NCBI GenBank assembly: GCA_023846275.1
Contig: CM043868.1
Coordinates: 12,619,755-12,683,754, forward strand
Reading direction: 5' to 3'
Source of the DNA: Vanilla planifolia
Taxonomy: Eukaryota > Streptophyta > Magnoliopsida > Asparagales > Orchidaceae
DNA length: 64,000 nucleotides
Part shown: positions 23,396 through 36,543 of the stretch, one piece after another
Layout of the letters: each line of letters opens with the position of its first letter
Position numbering within the stretch: position 1 is the stretch's first letter
Program-made: the position numbers and the translations under genes
The notes under the pieces: generated by a model
The model's database searches: none
Seen by the model: the letters and a program-made list of their open reading frames with translations, nothing else
Told to the model about the DNA's origin: nothing

Positions 23396-26159
23396 TAAAT
23401 TTCATATGCACATGTTTTAGACTTTCTTAATATATAATTAGATGTATGTAATTTGAAGCAGTAGATAGATTATCATGTTTATATATTTACAACTTTCTAA
23501 TTAAATCCACAAAGTAATATATCAGCTCATAAAAAATTATACAATGTGATTCATCTAATTGCATGTTCAAGCTTCCAAAGTTACTAATTCTAAGATAATT
23601 AATAAATGTAATAAAATAACAATACATCAAATATCATATGATCTATGCATGACTCTTACATAACATCATATTTATACCAATTAGCATTATATTAAACATA
23701 TACATATAAATCATGTTAAAATGTTTATCTCAAGATTTCCTTATTTTTTGTTCCCCATTCATGTTACTTATTAAACAATTTTCTTGCTTCTCTAGTTCAA
23801 CTAATCAAACAACAACTTTAGCATAAATTAGAAAATTTTGCACAATTATAATTTTATCAATGGCATACTCAATGTTGCACAAACTCATTTTCCATTTTGT
23901 AAAAATTTCTTATATTTTCTCTTTCTTTCTTTCCTCTTTTACTCTCTCCCAACACTTTCTCTCTCCTTAGGTTTGCCTTTTCTTAAAGCCCTAAACTCAC
24001 TTTTCAAAAATGTCTCTCTCCAATCAATTTGGAGTGTTTAAGAATAATAAATCCTTACCAATTAGTGAAAACTGAGAGCTTATATCATAATAATTTCCAT
24101 TCAAATTTGGGAACTCATAGATCTCTTACCAACATCATCATTGGCCTCACCTTTGCTTCCTTCTCACTCCACATGATAATATTGTTGGAAACTATAGCCA
24201 AAGCCCTTGCCACTAATGAGAAAAAATCTCAAAGTTCAACTAGCTCCACACGTATGAATCTTGAACATTCTTAGGACAAGTAAGGATAAGGATTAGAAAG
24301 GGTTAAAACATGATGTCCCATAATTAGGAATTCTTTATTATTTTAAATAATCTAAAATTAAATTATTAATTATTAAATTACATAATCACCTCTTTTTACT
24401 TCAAAATTTCACAATAATTTCAAATAAACTCTAATTAAGATAAAATAAATATTATTGGACTCTTATTGATGAGCTCTATCTAATTTTATATTTATTTTTA
24501 TATTTTGAAATACTTTATTTTTAGCTATTTTGTATATTTTTTGAGATAACTTAATTATTTAAATAAAATAAATTATTTTAAAATATCACTTCATACTTGA
24601 CCTAGAAATTACATCTCACTTGGACAAGGCGTCATGCTTTTTGAGGTACGTTTATAATGTTTTGTTCTAAATATACACAATTCACAAGCATTAATAAATT
24701 CATTATTATAAACATATTTCATTATTAAATAATATAAGCTTTCTCAAATAACATAACAACATGTCATCTTAAACGTAAACATGAGAACTATTACAATAGC
24801 TAATAGATGAAGTAAAATAGCTAAATAGAAAGAATTACATGAGCTGCTCTCATATCTCTCAAGTAGTCCCATATTATGTCCCCTCTTAACCTGAAATTGT
24901 TAGGCAATAAAAATGCTAAGCTAATTATCACTAGCTCATTGGTAAAATCATGCATATTTAAGCAAAACAAACAATGTTTTGCATCATACTTGCATGCTAG
25001 GTCAATATCATATAATGAAAAAGTAAACGTGTAATAAGCATAAAACAAAATTCTTTATATTATTTAAACTACTAAGTCTTCTATTAATAAAAAATTTTCT
25101 TTAATTATTCTATTTATCTTTATCATTATCTCTTTGTTTTTCTTTTAGTTGGGTAGGACCTTTCATTATAGTTTGGGATTATTATTCCAAAACACATTAT
25201 TTTGAGTAAAACATATCATTTTGGAATGATAGTTGTTACTTTGGATAATAATCTATGTTCTCACGTTTAAAATAATGTATACCTTCTACCCATTTTTGTT
25301 TTTACTCTTTTTTTTCTTTTTTTTTCTTTTTTTCTTTTCAATTAACTTCATTGAGAACCAATTTTTCATCTTCTTCCTTAGTGAGCATCAGCACAAAATT
25401 TGTATTTCTATAACATGTGGTAAATTAACATTTTCAATAATGTAATAATAATTACATAATAAAATGCAAATATGTAATTTTAATACTAAATAAGTCATGA
25501 AAATCATTTTAACAGTAGCATAGATAAAAAAATTCTCAATTTCAATTATTTCAAATCATTTTCTATGAAGTTGCTACATATTATATAGCATTATATCAAG
25601 TAGATCACAAATATATGAGCTTACCTACCTTAATTCTCAATTATAGTGGACTAGCCTTGGTAAAAATCCCAAAATTTGTGCTCTACACTTTTCCTTTTTT
25701 TCTTCTTTAGTACTACCATACCCACTATAGTAATTTTCTTAATTCCTCTTAATTCTTACTCAACTCACAAATTTTATTTAGTAGTTTGATAACACCTATT
25801 TTGTCTCTCCTCTTCTCTCTAAGCTTCTAACCAAGGTCCAAATAACTCAATTGTTTTTCTAAAATCTCCTCACCTACTACGAGCTTACCATTTTATACAA
25901 TTATTGCACCATTCCCCCTCCCTAACACTTCACATCTCTCCAAATGGATGCAACCCTTGGAGTGGAAAACTCCTTGCCTCCCTTCCTCTTGGAACCTAAT
26001 AGTTTCCCATCCAATCAATACTTTATTATTAAGGTTATATCGTGTGCATGCATTAGGTTAGGAAGTTATGAGTTTAGGATAAATTAAAATTAATAACAAC
26101 TTAACCTAAGAATAACCCTATGTTTATCACATTTTTTATCAGTTTGTCTCCCAAAAATT

Positions 26160-26718
26160 TACCAACTAGTTTTGCTTAAAAATTTTTAAAAAGCTTTATA
26201 TATCAACTAAATTTTACAAATTTTAGTGACATTTCATATTTTTAATGATTTTTTAAAATTTAAATAATAAAATTTGATTATTTAATATTTTTTTATAAAT
26301 CCTTTTAGACTTTTAACTCCATGGTCATCGCCCCACCTTTTTGTGCAAAGAAAATTCTATTAAACTTCTTTTGTTAGCCTCTAGTTCATGTTAGTTTTGT
26401 AATTATTTGAGTCAATTTAATATTTTTATTAACTATTGATACTTTTAAAAACTAGTAAAAAATATTCTTATTAATCTTTAATTTTTATTTTAATTCTCAC
26501 AAAATTAAAATTTTCACCAATTTGGTGTTATTAGATTTTATATAATTTGTATATTCAAAATTTCATGTCACGACTCTCCTTTGTGATGTTATATCTTATT
26601 TAGTGATATAAGATCTTTCTAAAAATTTTAAAACTAATACCAAAACAATTTTGAAAATTTTCTAAAATTAAAAATTACCAATAAAATACATTTTATTTTT
26701 ATTATTTGGAATGTTACA
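26160..26718 (-). mobile_element. LTR-start fragment of the reverse-strand Gypsy element
   Basis: On the minus strand the segment starts TGTAACATTCCAAATAAT at 26718, like the plus-strand LTR at 31590, and runs left. It lies just downstream, in the minus sense, of the Gypsy pol end at 26740, so it is its 3' LTR. The left limit is uncertain and may extend to about 25600. Confidence 0.6.
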
Positions 26719-26739
26719 AATTATCCTTATTTATGTCCT

Positions 26740-29000
26740 TGAAATTCAAAATATAGAAGGATACCACTTTTATTTTATCCTTGAGCTTCTATGTGGCCTC
26801 CTCCAACTCCATTTGATTAATCCATAGTAATTGTAATGTTGGAATTTCCTTGTTGCTCATCCTCTTAGTTCTTTCATCAAAATCTTCACTAGTTTTTTTT
26901 TGTATGTTAGGTTTGGTTGTAGCTCTAATATACTTGAGTCAAATGTAGCACATGCACTGGATCCTCCATATATTTCTCCCTTGCCCAATGAATTCCTGAC
27001 AAGTTCATTAATAATACCACTTTGTATTGCACTTCATCTATTCTTTCAATAATCTGGAATGAACTAATATACATTTGTTTAAGCTTTCCTCATCAAAATC
27101 TATAAATCTTTTTATAAGACTTTAATAAACATTTTATCACCTTCTTGAAATTTAATCTTTTTATTGCTTAATACCTTTTACTTCTCTTAAAAATCCTATT
27201 GCTTTAATATCTTTTCTTTGATTATTCTTAATTTTAGTTTTTGAGATAAGTTTTAACCCAATTAGCATTATTACATTTCTTTTATACTAATAAATTAGTT
27301 TTTTGCACTTCTATGTATATAGTGCCTCCAATGGTGCTATATGAATACTTAATTGATAACTATTACTATATGCAAATTTAATTACAAGAAGATGTAAATC
27401 TCAACACTATTTAAAATCCAATACACACATGCCTATTATATCTTCTAATGTCTTCATTATAGTTTCATTCTACCTATATATTTATGAATGAGAAATCATG
27501 CTAAATCTCAATCGAGTTCTAAATGTTTATATTTTCTAACAAGAAATGATATAAATTTAGAATCTTTCTTAAAAAATATTGAGTTGGCACTCCATGTAAT
27601 ATCATTATCTGGTTGATGAAGAGCTGTGCCAATTTCTTCATTATATAATGGTTTTAATTTGTAAGAAATGTACCATTTTTGTTAGTTTATATACTATTAC
27701 CCATATGGCATCATTTCCTTGGTTCATTCTAGGCAGTCTAATTAATATGTTGATAAATCAAACACTTGCTCACAAATTCTTGTATATATCCTTTCAACCA
27801 ATGCACCAAACTTTTTAATGCATATACTAATAAATCTTTGTTACACCAAGTTGTACCATGTATCTTGTCACCTATGCTTATGTACTAATATCTATCCTAT
27901 GTAATATATTCTTATAATATACAAATCCATCTCCTGATTAAGATAAAAATGTCTTTTATTCCTTATAAAAGTTTGATTCTTATCTTTTGAACTTTTTCTT
28001 TATTATAAAATTCTTTTAAATGTTTTAGCAATTTTTCCAAAATCATAATTTCTATTAGTAGCTAATATTGTCTTGAGTTATAGCTATTTCATCTTAATCA
28101 ATAATTTTATCTCTAATGTAATGTTGTTGTTCTTCAAACTTTCCCTTCATTTTAGAGCATCTACCATCTCATTGGCCATTTTTGGATATATATGATTTCT
28201 AAATCATAGTTCTTTTTATTAATTTCAGCCAAAGTTGTTGTCTCAGTTTAATTTCTTTATATGTGGAGATATATTTTAAGTTCTAATGATCTATAAATAT
28301 GAGTTTTCACTTCTAACAAATATTGTCTTCAAATCATTAAGACAAATATAATAGCTACTAGTTCTAAATCATGCATAGGATAATTGTTATCATGAGATCC
28401 AAGCTATTTTGAAGTATAAGCTATGATCTTTCTACCCCCTTAGTCCCTATAATAATGGATATGTATATACTTGTAATTCTTCATCTATTATTGGTGTGGC
28501 TAATGCTATTACAATTGTTAATTTTTTTTCTTTAAGGTCTAGAAACTATTCTTCTCACACTTTTGATCTCAATTGAATAGAATTGACTTTGTGTTTATCT
28601 TGTTAAGGGTACAACAATTTGAGAGAACCCTTTAACAAACTTCTAATAATATCCAACTATTTGCAATAAACTTTGAATTTTATTGACATTAGTAGGTCTT
28701 GGCCAATCTATTATCACACTCACCTTTTGAGTATCTATTGTTATAACTATGACACTAATGACGTGTCCTATTAATGAGATCCTTTTTAGTTGAAAACTAT
28801 ATTTATAAAACTTATCATATAGTTATTGTTTCTTCAACTTTTGTAATACCATCTCTAAGTGTTCGGTATCTTCATATTCACTCCTTGAGTAGATTAATAA
28901 TCATTAATTAATATTATTTCAAAATTATCAAATCATCGCCTCAACACCTTATTCATGAGATCAATAAATGTAGTTAGTTCATTCATCAAAACAAAGCTTT
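26740..29000 (-). mobile_element. Decayed Ty3/Gypsy chromovirus-type pol on the minus strand
   Basis: Read on the minus strand from right to left: TFIDLMNKV near 28950 (RT, like TFMDLMNRVF); FQLKRISLIGHVIS near 28770; a stretch like 'DPQKV..V..WPRPTNV' near 28700; GYYRSLLKGF-like (with frameshift) near 28640; and, at the C-terminal end, SNKEIPTLQLLWINQMELEE at about 26790-26850, which corresponds to the conserved end of Tekay/Del-type polyproteins. The Trp codon expected after EEAT is TAG. Stops and frameshifts are frequent and integrase is barely readable. The N-terminal part (gag, protease) is missing; similarity ends near 29050-29110. The element is inverted relative to the one at 9990-12660 and belongs to the same broad lineage. 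Confidence 0.8.
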
Positions 29001-31219
29001 GTGTAAATGACAAGATGCATCTTGAGTAGAAGGGCATTTGGTTGGCATCTTGAGCTCATAGCTACCCCATGATAATTGACAAGATGCATCTTTTACGAAA
29101 TTCATGATTGACCACAAGTTACAGACAGAAGAGATCTTGTGAAATAAACACAAACTAAGAAAAATCTAGTTACAAGCTTATTACTAAATTAAGACAGTAA
29201 CACGGTTGATAAATGGAAGTAAATAATTGCCATTAACATATATAATTATTATTTAATATTCATAATCAAATTTTATTATCCACACTTTGTATATTATATA
29301 TAACTATTTAAGTCCATTTAGTAATTCATCACTTCAAAATTTTCTATAATTGTACATTCTAGACAACTTATGTAGAATCAATGGAGAAACTTTTGCAACT
29401 TATTTAACATGTGTGTGTGTGTACGTGTATGTGCGTGTGTGTATGTGTGTTATAACCACCACAACTTTAAATATTTCATTCATATGTGAAAGCCAGTGGA
29501 AACATTAGGTTGCAAAATTAAATTTCTGCACTCTTACAAAACTAGTACTTACATGTATGTTCCTATTTTTAAAAAATTCATAATTAATTATTTATTTATC
29601 TAAAAATTACAAACTTACCAACATTGGATTCATCTCAAAAAACTCTTCCAAAATATATACTTAAAACACACTTTCTATGATTCTATCAATATTTAATATT
29701 TTAATAAATAAATATCATGTTTTAAGAAATTGATTTATCACATCAAAATATATCCATTCATAACTTCATTAGTTGAATTATAAGTTTTATCATATCTTAA
29801 ACTTTACAAAAATATGAGTTGTTTTAAAAAATTGAGTTAACTAATATAGGCTCACCAGAAAATATAATCTCAATACAAAATATTACAAAGTTAAGTAAGT
29901 TGGGTCCATAATATTCATTTGATTTAAACAAAGAATATTCATTGTAAATGTATAAAAATTAAGCATATGCACCCATCATGTAATGCATTTAAATATTTAA
30001 AAATATTTCTTCTTTATGCTAAACTTGTTTCCCTTGGTCATTGGATCTTTTTACTTTATAGAATTCATTTTAATAATTAATCTTGAGATTTTATCACATG
30101 AACCAGATTAAATAAGTCAATTCTCTTAACCCAATTGAATCACTTATGGGTTCTACCTATTCTAAGACCACACCTTATGAGTTTACTTGACTAAGTTAGT
30201 TTTATCATCTCTATGTGTATTATTATGGGCTTTATCTAAGGCTCTACCCAATATAAGATGATACTCTATGAGTTTACTTGAATTTAAACTATTTCTTTTA
30301 GATTATTTAACCCAAACTTTTTTTAAAAATATGTTTTGAATCATAATTCATTTTTCTGACACCAAATTCTTGCATGTATAATTTTATTTTATTTTTTTAA
30401 TTTTTTCACAAAACTAGGCCAATATATATGCCCAATTTTTTATATGGAAACTTACAATATTAAAGAATCATACATGAACCATTTATATAAGAAACCATAA
30501 ACTTTTAATAGCATGATGAATACCAAGCAATGAATATATAATCAATTTATAGAGAATATCATGTGATATTATTTGTGAACCCTATAACTTTATGTGGTTA
30601 TTTTAAGATAACAAAAGCATATACTTATGTTTACTGATCTGTGTTGTGAGAATGTAATGAATAGGGTTAGTAAGAAATTCATGATGGACAAGGAAGTTAG
30701 TTGGCTCAACTTTCAAAAGGCTATAACAATGTGAACATGACTTTTGATAGGATGGCATACATGTAGACACATTATTAACTATTTTATTCTTTTAGAATAT
30801 TAAAAGCTACATTAAGAATCATGTAGCACTTAGGTTCATTCATACCTTATACTTTCACACATCTTAGAGATATTACGCATGCATGCTTTCTTGGTTTATA
30901 TCTATTTCATGAGTTTGCATTAGTTAACAAGTAAATTTAATTTGCACATTAACTAAAATGCATTAAAAGTACCATAGTTTATGTTTTAATCTAGTTTAAA
31001 TTGAAATGAAAATAAAATAAGTGTTGAAATGTAGAAAGCATGCTAATCTTACAATATGATAACATTATCATACAATCTAAGTGGTTCATTTAACATATCG
31101 ATTTGATGATCAAAGATGCATTCTAAATCTTAAAAAGTAGTGTTAAGTTGATCATATGTTATGATATTTTACAACATATAACAAGACTTGGCTTTAGAGA
31201 TATTGATAATGAGCAAGAA
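29001..31219. other. Unrecognised AT-rich DNA with a (TG)n tract
   Basis: A (TG)n run with interruptions lies at 29410-29451. The word GACAAGATGCATCTT is repeated near 29010 and 29080 at the edge of the Gypsy relic. Nothing coding was found. Confidence 0.45.
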
Positions 31220-31560
31220 TTCTAACAAAAATGTTTGTGTAGTATGATGCTAAGGTATCATACTTGTTTAACCCATGTGAGAGCTAAATAATCAAGTAAA
31301 TAGGTTCACTAAGAAACTTGATACAATATGATGCATGGGTATCATACAATATGATCCTAACCCAATAAAGTGTTTGGGAATTCAAACGTTAGTAAGAGAA
31401 GCTTTGATGTTCATACAATACAATATTTTTTATTATACAAGTATGATTCTACTCCAATAGAGAGTTTGATAAATCTAACATGGATAAGAAAAGAACCAGA
31501 CATTTATACAACATGATATTACTCATCAGTACAAGTATGATTCTATCTAACAAAAAAAAT
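31220..31560. repeat. Diverged tandem array, about 88-bp unit, with quasi-palindromic core
   Basis: About four diverged units contain a core such as ATCATACAATATGAT (31341-31355), followed by 'cctaaccc/tctactcc aataga..gtttg'. The core is almost a palindrome (ATCATA / TATGAT). The array lies directly before the LTR start at 31590. Similar cores occur near 16.1-16.5, 34.66-34.69 and 56-57 kb. Confidence 0.55.
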
Positions 31561-31589
31561 TAAGTATTGAGCTAACTAAATAATGAATA

Positions 31590-32780
31590 TGTAACATTCC
31601 AAAGTGGTGGTATTTATTTTTTGGGTTTTGAATTTATTAAGTGCTTAAACTAAAAAAAATTAGGATCTTAGGATTGATTATAAATCTTAAGTAGAGAAAG
31701 TTTAAAATATTTGAAATGAAAATAAAATTTGATTTTTATATTTGTAATCATTTTAAATTTTGGATAACTTTGAAAACTTTAAATTATTTTATTATTTTTA
31801 TGAAAAATCTTACATCTCTAGAAAAGGAGTACAAGTCCTAAAGAGGAGGTGAATGTCAAATTTAGACTTTCAAATTATTAAAAATTATAAGATGTAAATT
31901 TCATAAAGTTTAGTTTTGAATAAATCTTATAAGAGAAAGTAAACGATATAAAAAGAATATCATTACAAGAACATTTAAAGAAAAAAATTATTAAAATGAT
32001 CAAATGATGTCAAATAATTTTAGAACATTATAAAAAATAACACATTTTATTTGGACTCTAATGATGTCATTTTTTTAAAAATTTGACATATTTAGAAGAT
32101 TGTATTTTTAAGAAAAGTTATTATTTAATTTTTTTAGAATAAAACTTATCAAAAATATTAAATAATATAAAAAAATTATTAAAAATTTTCATAGATGATA
32201 AAGTTTCATGAGTAATTTATTTAAAATTTATTAAAAAAATTTAAAGTCATTTGAATCAATAGATTTAAGAGAAAAAATTAGTCTAAAGTCTTAATTAAAT
32301 AATTATGAAACAACCATTATGAGTTATGGAACTATCTAGAAATTTTAAAGAAACATTGAGCATGAGGTGAGCTCCACTCCATTAAAGTTTAGTATGTCAA
32401 GGGAAACTATAGGTAGGCATAGAAATAGATAGGAATATATATAGTCCACAATTAAAAATATAAAATTAGTATTTGGTTATGGAAGGAAGTTTTTTTTTTT
32501 GCATTACATTAAAGAATTGAAGAGAGATTTGTTTGCTTAAGTTTTCATGAAAACCCAAATTTAGTGTTTTTTATATTTAGGCATTTTATCTAGTGGAACA
32601 AAGGTGGGAAGAAAGCTTTGAGCTTAGTGAAGTTTTTAGGAGACTTTTTCTCATAATAATTCAACTATAAATGTGACCACAATATCAAATTCGAGGTAGA
32701 TGACTATGACCTATGATGCATTTTCTTGATGTTTGATACTTATAAAGTAGAAGCCTTAAGAGCTAGATTTGATGAATCTA
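31590..32780 (+). mobile_element. Gypsy LTR, plus orientation
   Basis: It starts TGTAACATTCCAAAG and aligns by eye with the LTR at 13300. The right limit is set where resemblance to the other copy fades. No pol of the same orientation lies directly upstream, so it may be a solo LTR or the 3' LTR of an element whose body is lost. Confidence 0.6.
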
Positions 32781-33849
32781 TAAAATTTATATTTTATTAA
32801 TATTCAATATAATATTATTAAAATATATTTTTTTTATTCTATACGGTGAATCCAAAGTTTTATTACTCATATTAAATATTTACTTATCTTTTTATTATGA
32901 TGATATTTTTTAATGTACAAATTTTATTATTATCTATCAATTAACATATGAGATATATTTTTTATAAAATTTAAAATTGATTAAAAATATAAAAAGTAAT
33001 CCTCAAGTGTTAACAAAGAGGAATTTATAATTCTAAAAATGATTGAAAATGAGTTAGAATTATCAATATGGAGGAAGGATTGGGTCCACAAGGATATGAT
33101 AAGAAACTTATGAAAGGTGTAATAAGAAGTAAGAAGGGTGCCATAAGAGTTACATATTACATACTTCATATGTGTACAATATTAACATCATAATTGTGTG
33201 AAGTTAATTTAATTAATTTAATCTTGTTTTACATGATGATCATATTCATATGATGTTAGATCTTTAGTGTATGATGCCATTACATCATAGGTTTTATTTA
33301 AGTTATTCTTAAGTTTTGTGAGAAAAATGATAGATATAAGTATGACATATTATTTCATATTATATAGTGCTAAGTTTTGTTGAGCACAAGGAACATAGCC
33401 TAAACACATACATAACTCATAACTAATTATACTATGTATGACTAAGAAATGCTTAATCAACCTAGACTTAACAAAAGGTCATATCAATATGTTTAAAGCA
33501 TCATAGCTATACAAATATGTAGTCTTACATATATATAACTTGTGATAGAAAGTATAAATAAAGAAATATATAAATATATTAAGGAGCATCATATTATATG
33601 ATATGTATATAGATTTAATTGAATGCTTCTGTGTCAACATGATTTTAATGCTCATTAGTTTAACTTTAAATCAAAGATTCATTTAAATAAGTAGACATCA
33701 AATTTTCACTACTAATTAGCATTTGTTCACTAATTTAATTTATGTGAAAGAAGATTAGCATTAAATCATTCATAAACAAGATGAATGCATGCCATCATTC
33801 TATATAGTAATAAGTGAAAGGTTTCAAATTTCTAACCAAAATGAAATAT

Positions 33850-34100
33850 AAAATATAAGCTTTGGATGAAAAATAATCCCACCAAGAGTTGACTATTCTT
33901 TTGCTCTAAGATTTGAAATTTGAGTCATTATACTTGAGCAATAACTACCGACAATCTTGATTGCTCTTCTTCTATGGATTGCACTTGTTGTTCACTTCTT
34001 TAAACATCTATTCACTCATCGCAATAACTTAAACACAAGATTAGTAAGCAAAAGTACTCGATTTTGTTATCATCAAATATCATAAGGCATAGGATCAACA
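33850..34100 (-). mobile_element. Start of a Copia/Sirevirus-type LTR on the minus strand
   Basis: On the minus strand, from 34100 leftwards, the sequence starts TGTTGATCCTATGCCTTATG and continues with 'atttgatgataacaaaatcg'. Such openings with 'gatgataacaaa' are frequent in Sirevirus LTRs, and a related 'atttaatgataacaaatc' occurs at 2195-2215 in the other Sirevirus relic. The far end is not defined. Confidence 0.45.
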
Positions 34101-35639
34101 ATGACATCTTTTAATTTATTTATTTCTTATGATGATATTGACCAAACATGTAACATGACCCAAACTTGTATTAACTTACATGTATAAGTAGCTTGTCTTT
34201 TGAGCTTATGTTTATGGCTTAGCCCTTCTTTAGTGACAATAACTACAAGTAAAAATGATGCATTATGTGAGAATTTAAGATAGCATTGAGAGGACATGGT
34301 TATTAACCTACTTAGTGATTATTTTTATTTTGACTTAGTAATTATGTATTATGATTATTTTAGAATTATATAATGCTATTGTGATAGTAAAGACATGAGC
34401 CTTATTCTAGCATTTTTATAATTATTTATGCTACTATAATTATTGTATGAAGCTAGTTTTAAAATATAATATAATAGATTTTATGTAGATTTGTTTTGAT
34501 TTTACTATTTGATCATATGATTAGATGATATAAAGATGAGAAAAAATAGTTTAAGAATTTTGGCAACGTCATTTATGAGTGACACAATCCTTTATAAGAA
34601 TGAGAGGAGAATAGGTCAAACAATTTGATGCACTAGATGACTGAGTTATTTAGTAGCTTCGTATAGTACAGTCTCTATTATCATACAACATGAACAAAAT
34701 AATAAATCATGAAATGTTTAATAACCTCAAAAACAAAAAATTATTCATTAAGTAACCCTTGAGTTTGCCTTAAGAAACTTATTAGGCATTGTTATATTAT
34801 AAATTTGACTTAAAATCACTTGAGAAAGATTAATGTCATTTTCATACATTGCCTAAGGTTTTGTGCTTCAATCAAGTCATTCACTATTCATCCTTAATAT
34901 TGAGCATTACAATAATGTTAAAGCAACTTCAAAGCTAATTTCAAGTCTTCCATTCTTCTACAATTCACTTGTTTGTTAAAAATATTTCATAGCTTGTGTC
35001 ACAAAATAAGTGGTTAAAGTTTTAGATTTCTTGTAATGATTTTATTGTTAATGTGTCTATATTTATTTTTAGCCATTCTTGTAATTTAGTCATTTAAGTG
35101 TTGATTATTTGTGGCTCCTTCAGACCCTCATTGGTCCCTTTATGGATTAACCTTTGTAAGACTTTTCACTTTTTTATCATCTAACAAAAAATGATTAACA
35201 ACATTTATAATGGAGTAAGTTTAATCATTGAACTTGAGATAAACATATATTTAAATTTGGATAAAACTATTTAAGAATCTTATTATATTTATATTATAAT
35301 ATCTGCTTCAAATCTTTACTTCACATAAAAACTTCAAAAATAACTAAGAGTTTTCTCCAAAATATACAATTCATCTCCACTTATGGCTTAAACATTCTTA
35401 TACTATTAACATAATGAATCTCAACCAAAAGCTTAACTTTTATATAAAAGGCAAAAATCACAATACATCAAGTAATATATCATGTGCATATTAAATTGCT
35501 TAATTTTTTTCTTACCTATTTAAGAGTAAAGTTTTACATAGAAGGGACATTAGTCAAAACATCATTAACTTCAAACAAATGCATCAATAATACATAGATC
35601 ACACCTTTATTTTCTTATTGTAGTGATCATGCCTTAGAA

Positions 35640-36543
35640 TCTTGCATACATAACTCCTCACAAAGCTTACCAACCTAAAGTCTTTTCTCTTCTTTTATTG
35701 CCACAAAGAGACATGACACTCTTTTTCTTCTCTCCTTCAACTTATTCTCAACTTTTTTTCAATTTAGCTAAAGAGAAATTTCCCACCAAATCCTTCTTCA
35801 AACAACCATGTGAAGCCCCTGTTTATAATATCTCTTGGCCTTCAATAAAGTTTTGACCACTAATCATCTTCTTATGAGTAGTAGTTTCCCCTTGCTTGAC
35901 TCCTCTCATCATTCTCTAGCTAGGCCGTAGTCATTTTACCATTTCACATTCATCATGCCTATTAGGTTTAGAAATTAGAAATTATGAATATCTTAAAAAA
36001 ATTAAATGTTTAATCAAAGTTTTATAAACTTTGATACTTTTTAAATTATTCTATCCAAATAGCTTATCAATCAATTTTAAAATAATCTACTTCGAATAGT
36101 CTAATCCCATAACTTTTCATAATGTTTCAATGACAAATGGTAATTTTAACAATTGATTATTGAAACTAATCATAAAAATATTAAAATAATATATTTTATA
36201 AATTTTTTCTCTTATTATATGATTAAGGCACATCCAATTTTCATAAAATTGGTAGTATATTTCAATATTTGAATTTCCATTTCCTCCTTTTAAAACTTGA
36301 GACCCATCTTTTATGAATATCATAAATTTTCTAATTTAAATAAATCATCAAAATTGATAGTATATAATAAATTTTCAAATTGATAAATTTGTATACTTAT
36401 GAGAATGTTTATAATTTTTTATCCCTTTTTTATAAAGCTCAATTATCATGTGATCATTAAAATTTGTCAAATTATATGACATCTATATTAAATTTTAAAA
36501 TAATTGTTTAAATAATTTATCATATATTTTTGGGATGTTACTT
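35640..36543 (-). mobile_element. Gypsy LTR fragment on the minus strand
   Basis: On the minus strand from 36543, GTAACATCCCAAAAATATATG resembles the start of the LTRs at 26718 and 31590, minus the first T. The C/T-rich part at 35640-35950 would be its distal end, like 25680-26000. No internal domain is attached. Confidence 0.45.

Larger units (their letters stand above)
19151..26159. other. Decayed LTR-like and unrecognised AT-rich DNA
   Basis: Seven kilobases with no recognisable protein on either strand. Starts resembling Gypsy LTRs (TGTGGTGACTC near 19410, TGATGACCC near 22224, TGATGTCCC near 24312) suggest several partial LTRs. Only short frames without motifs occur, such as 21736-22077 plus and 19750-19995 minus. 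(TA)n occurs at about 22347-22367, and a long T-rich run lies at 25300-25340. 25680-26000 is C/T-rich and resembles 35640-35950 in composition, both on the upstream side of reverse-oriented LTR ends. Confidence 0.4.
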
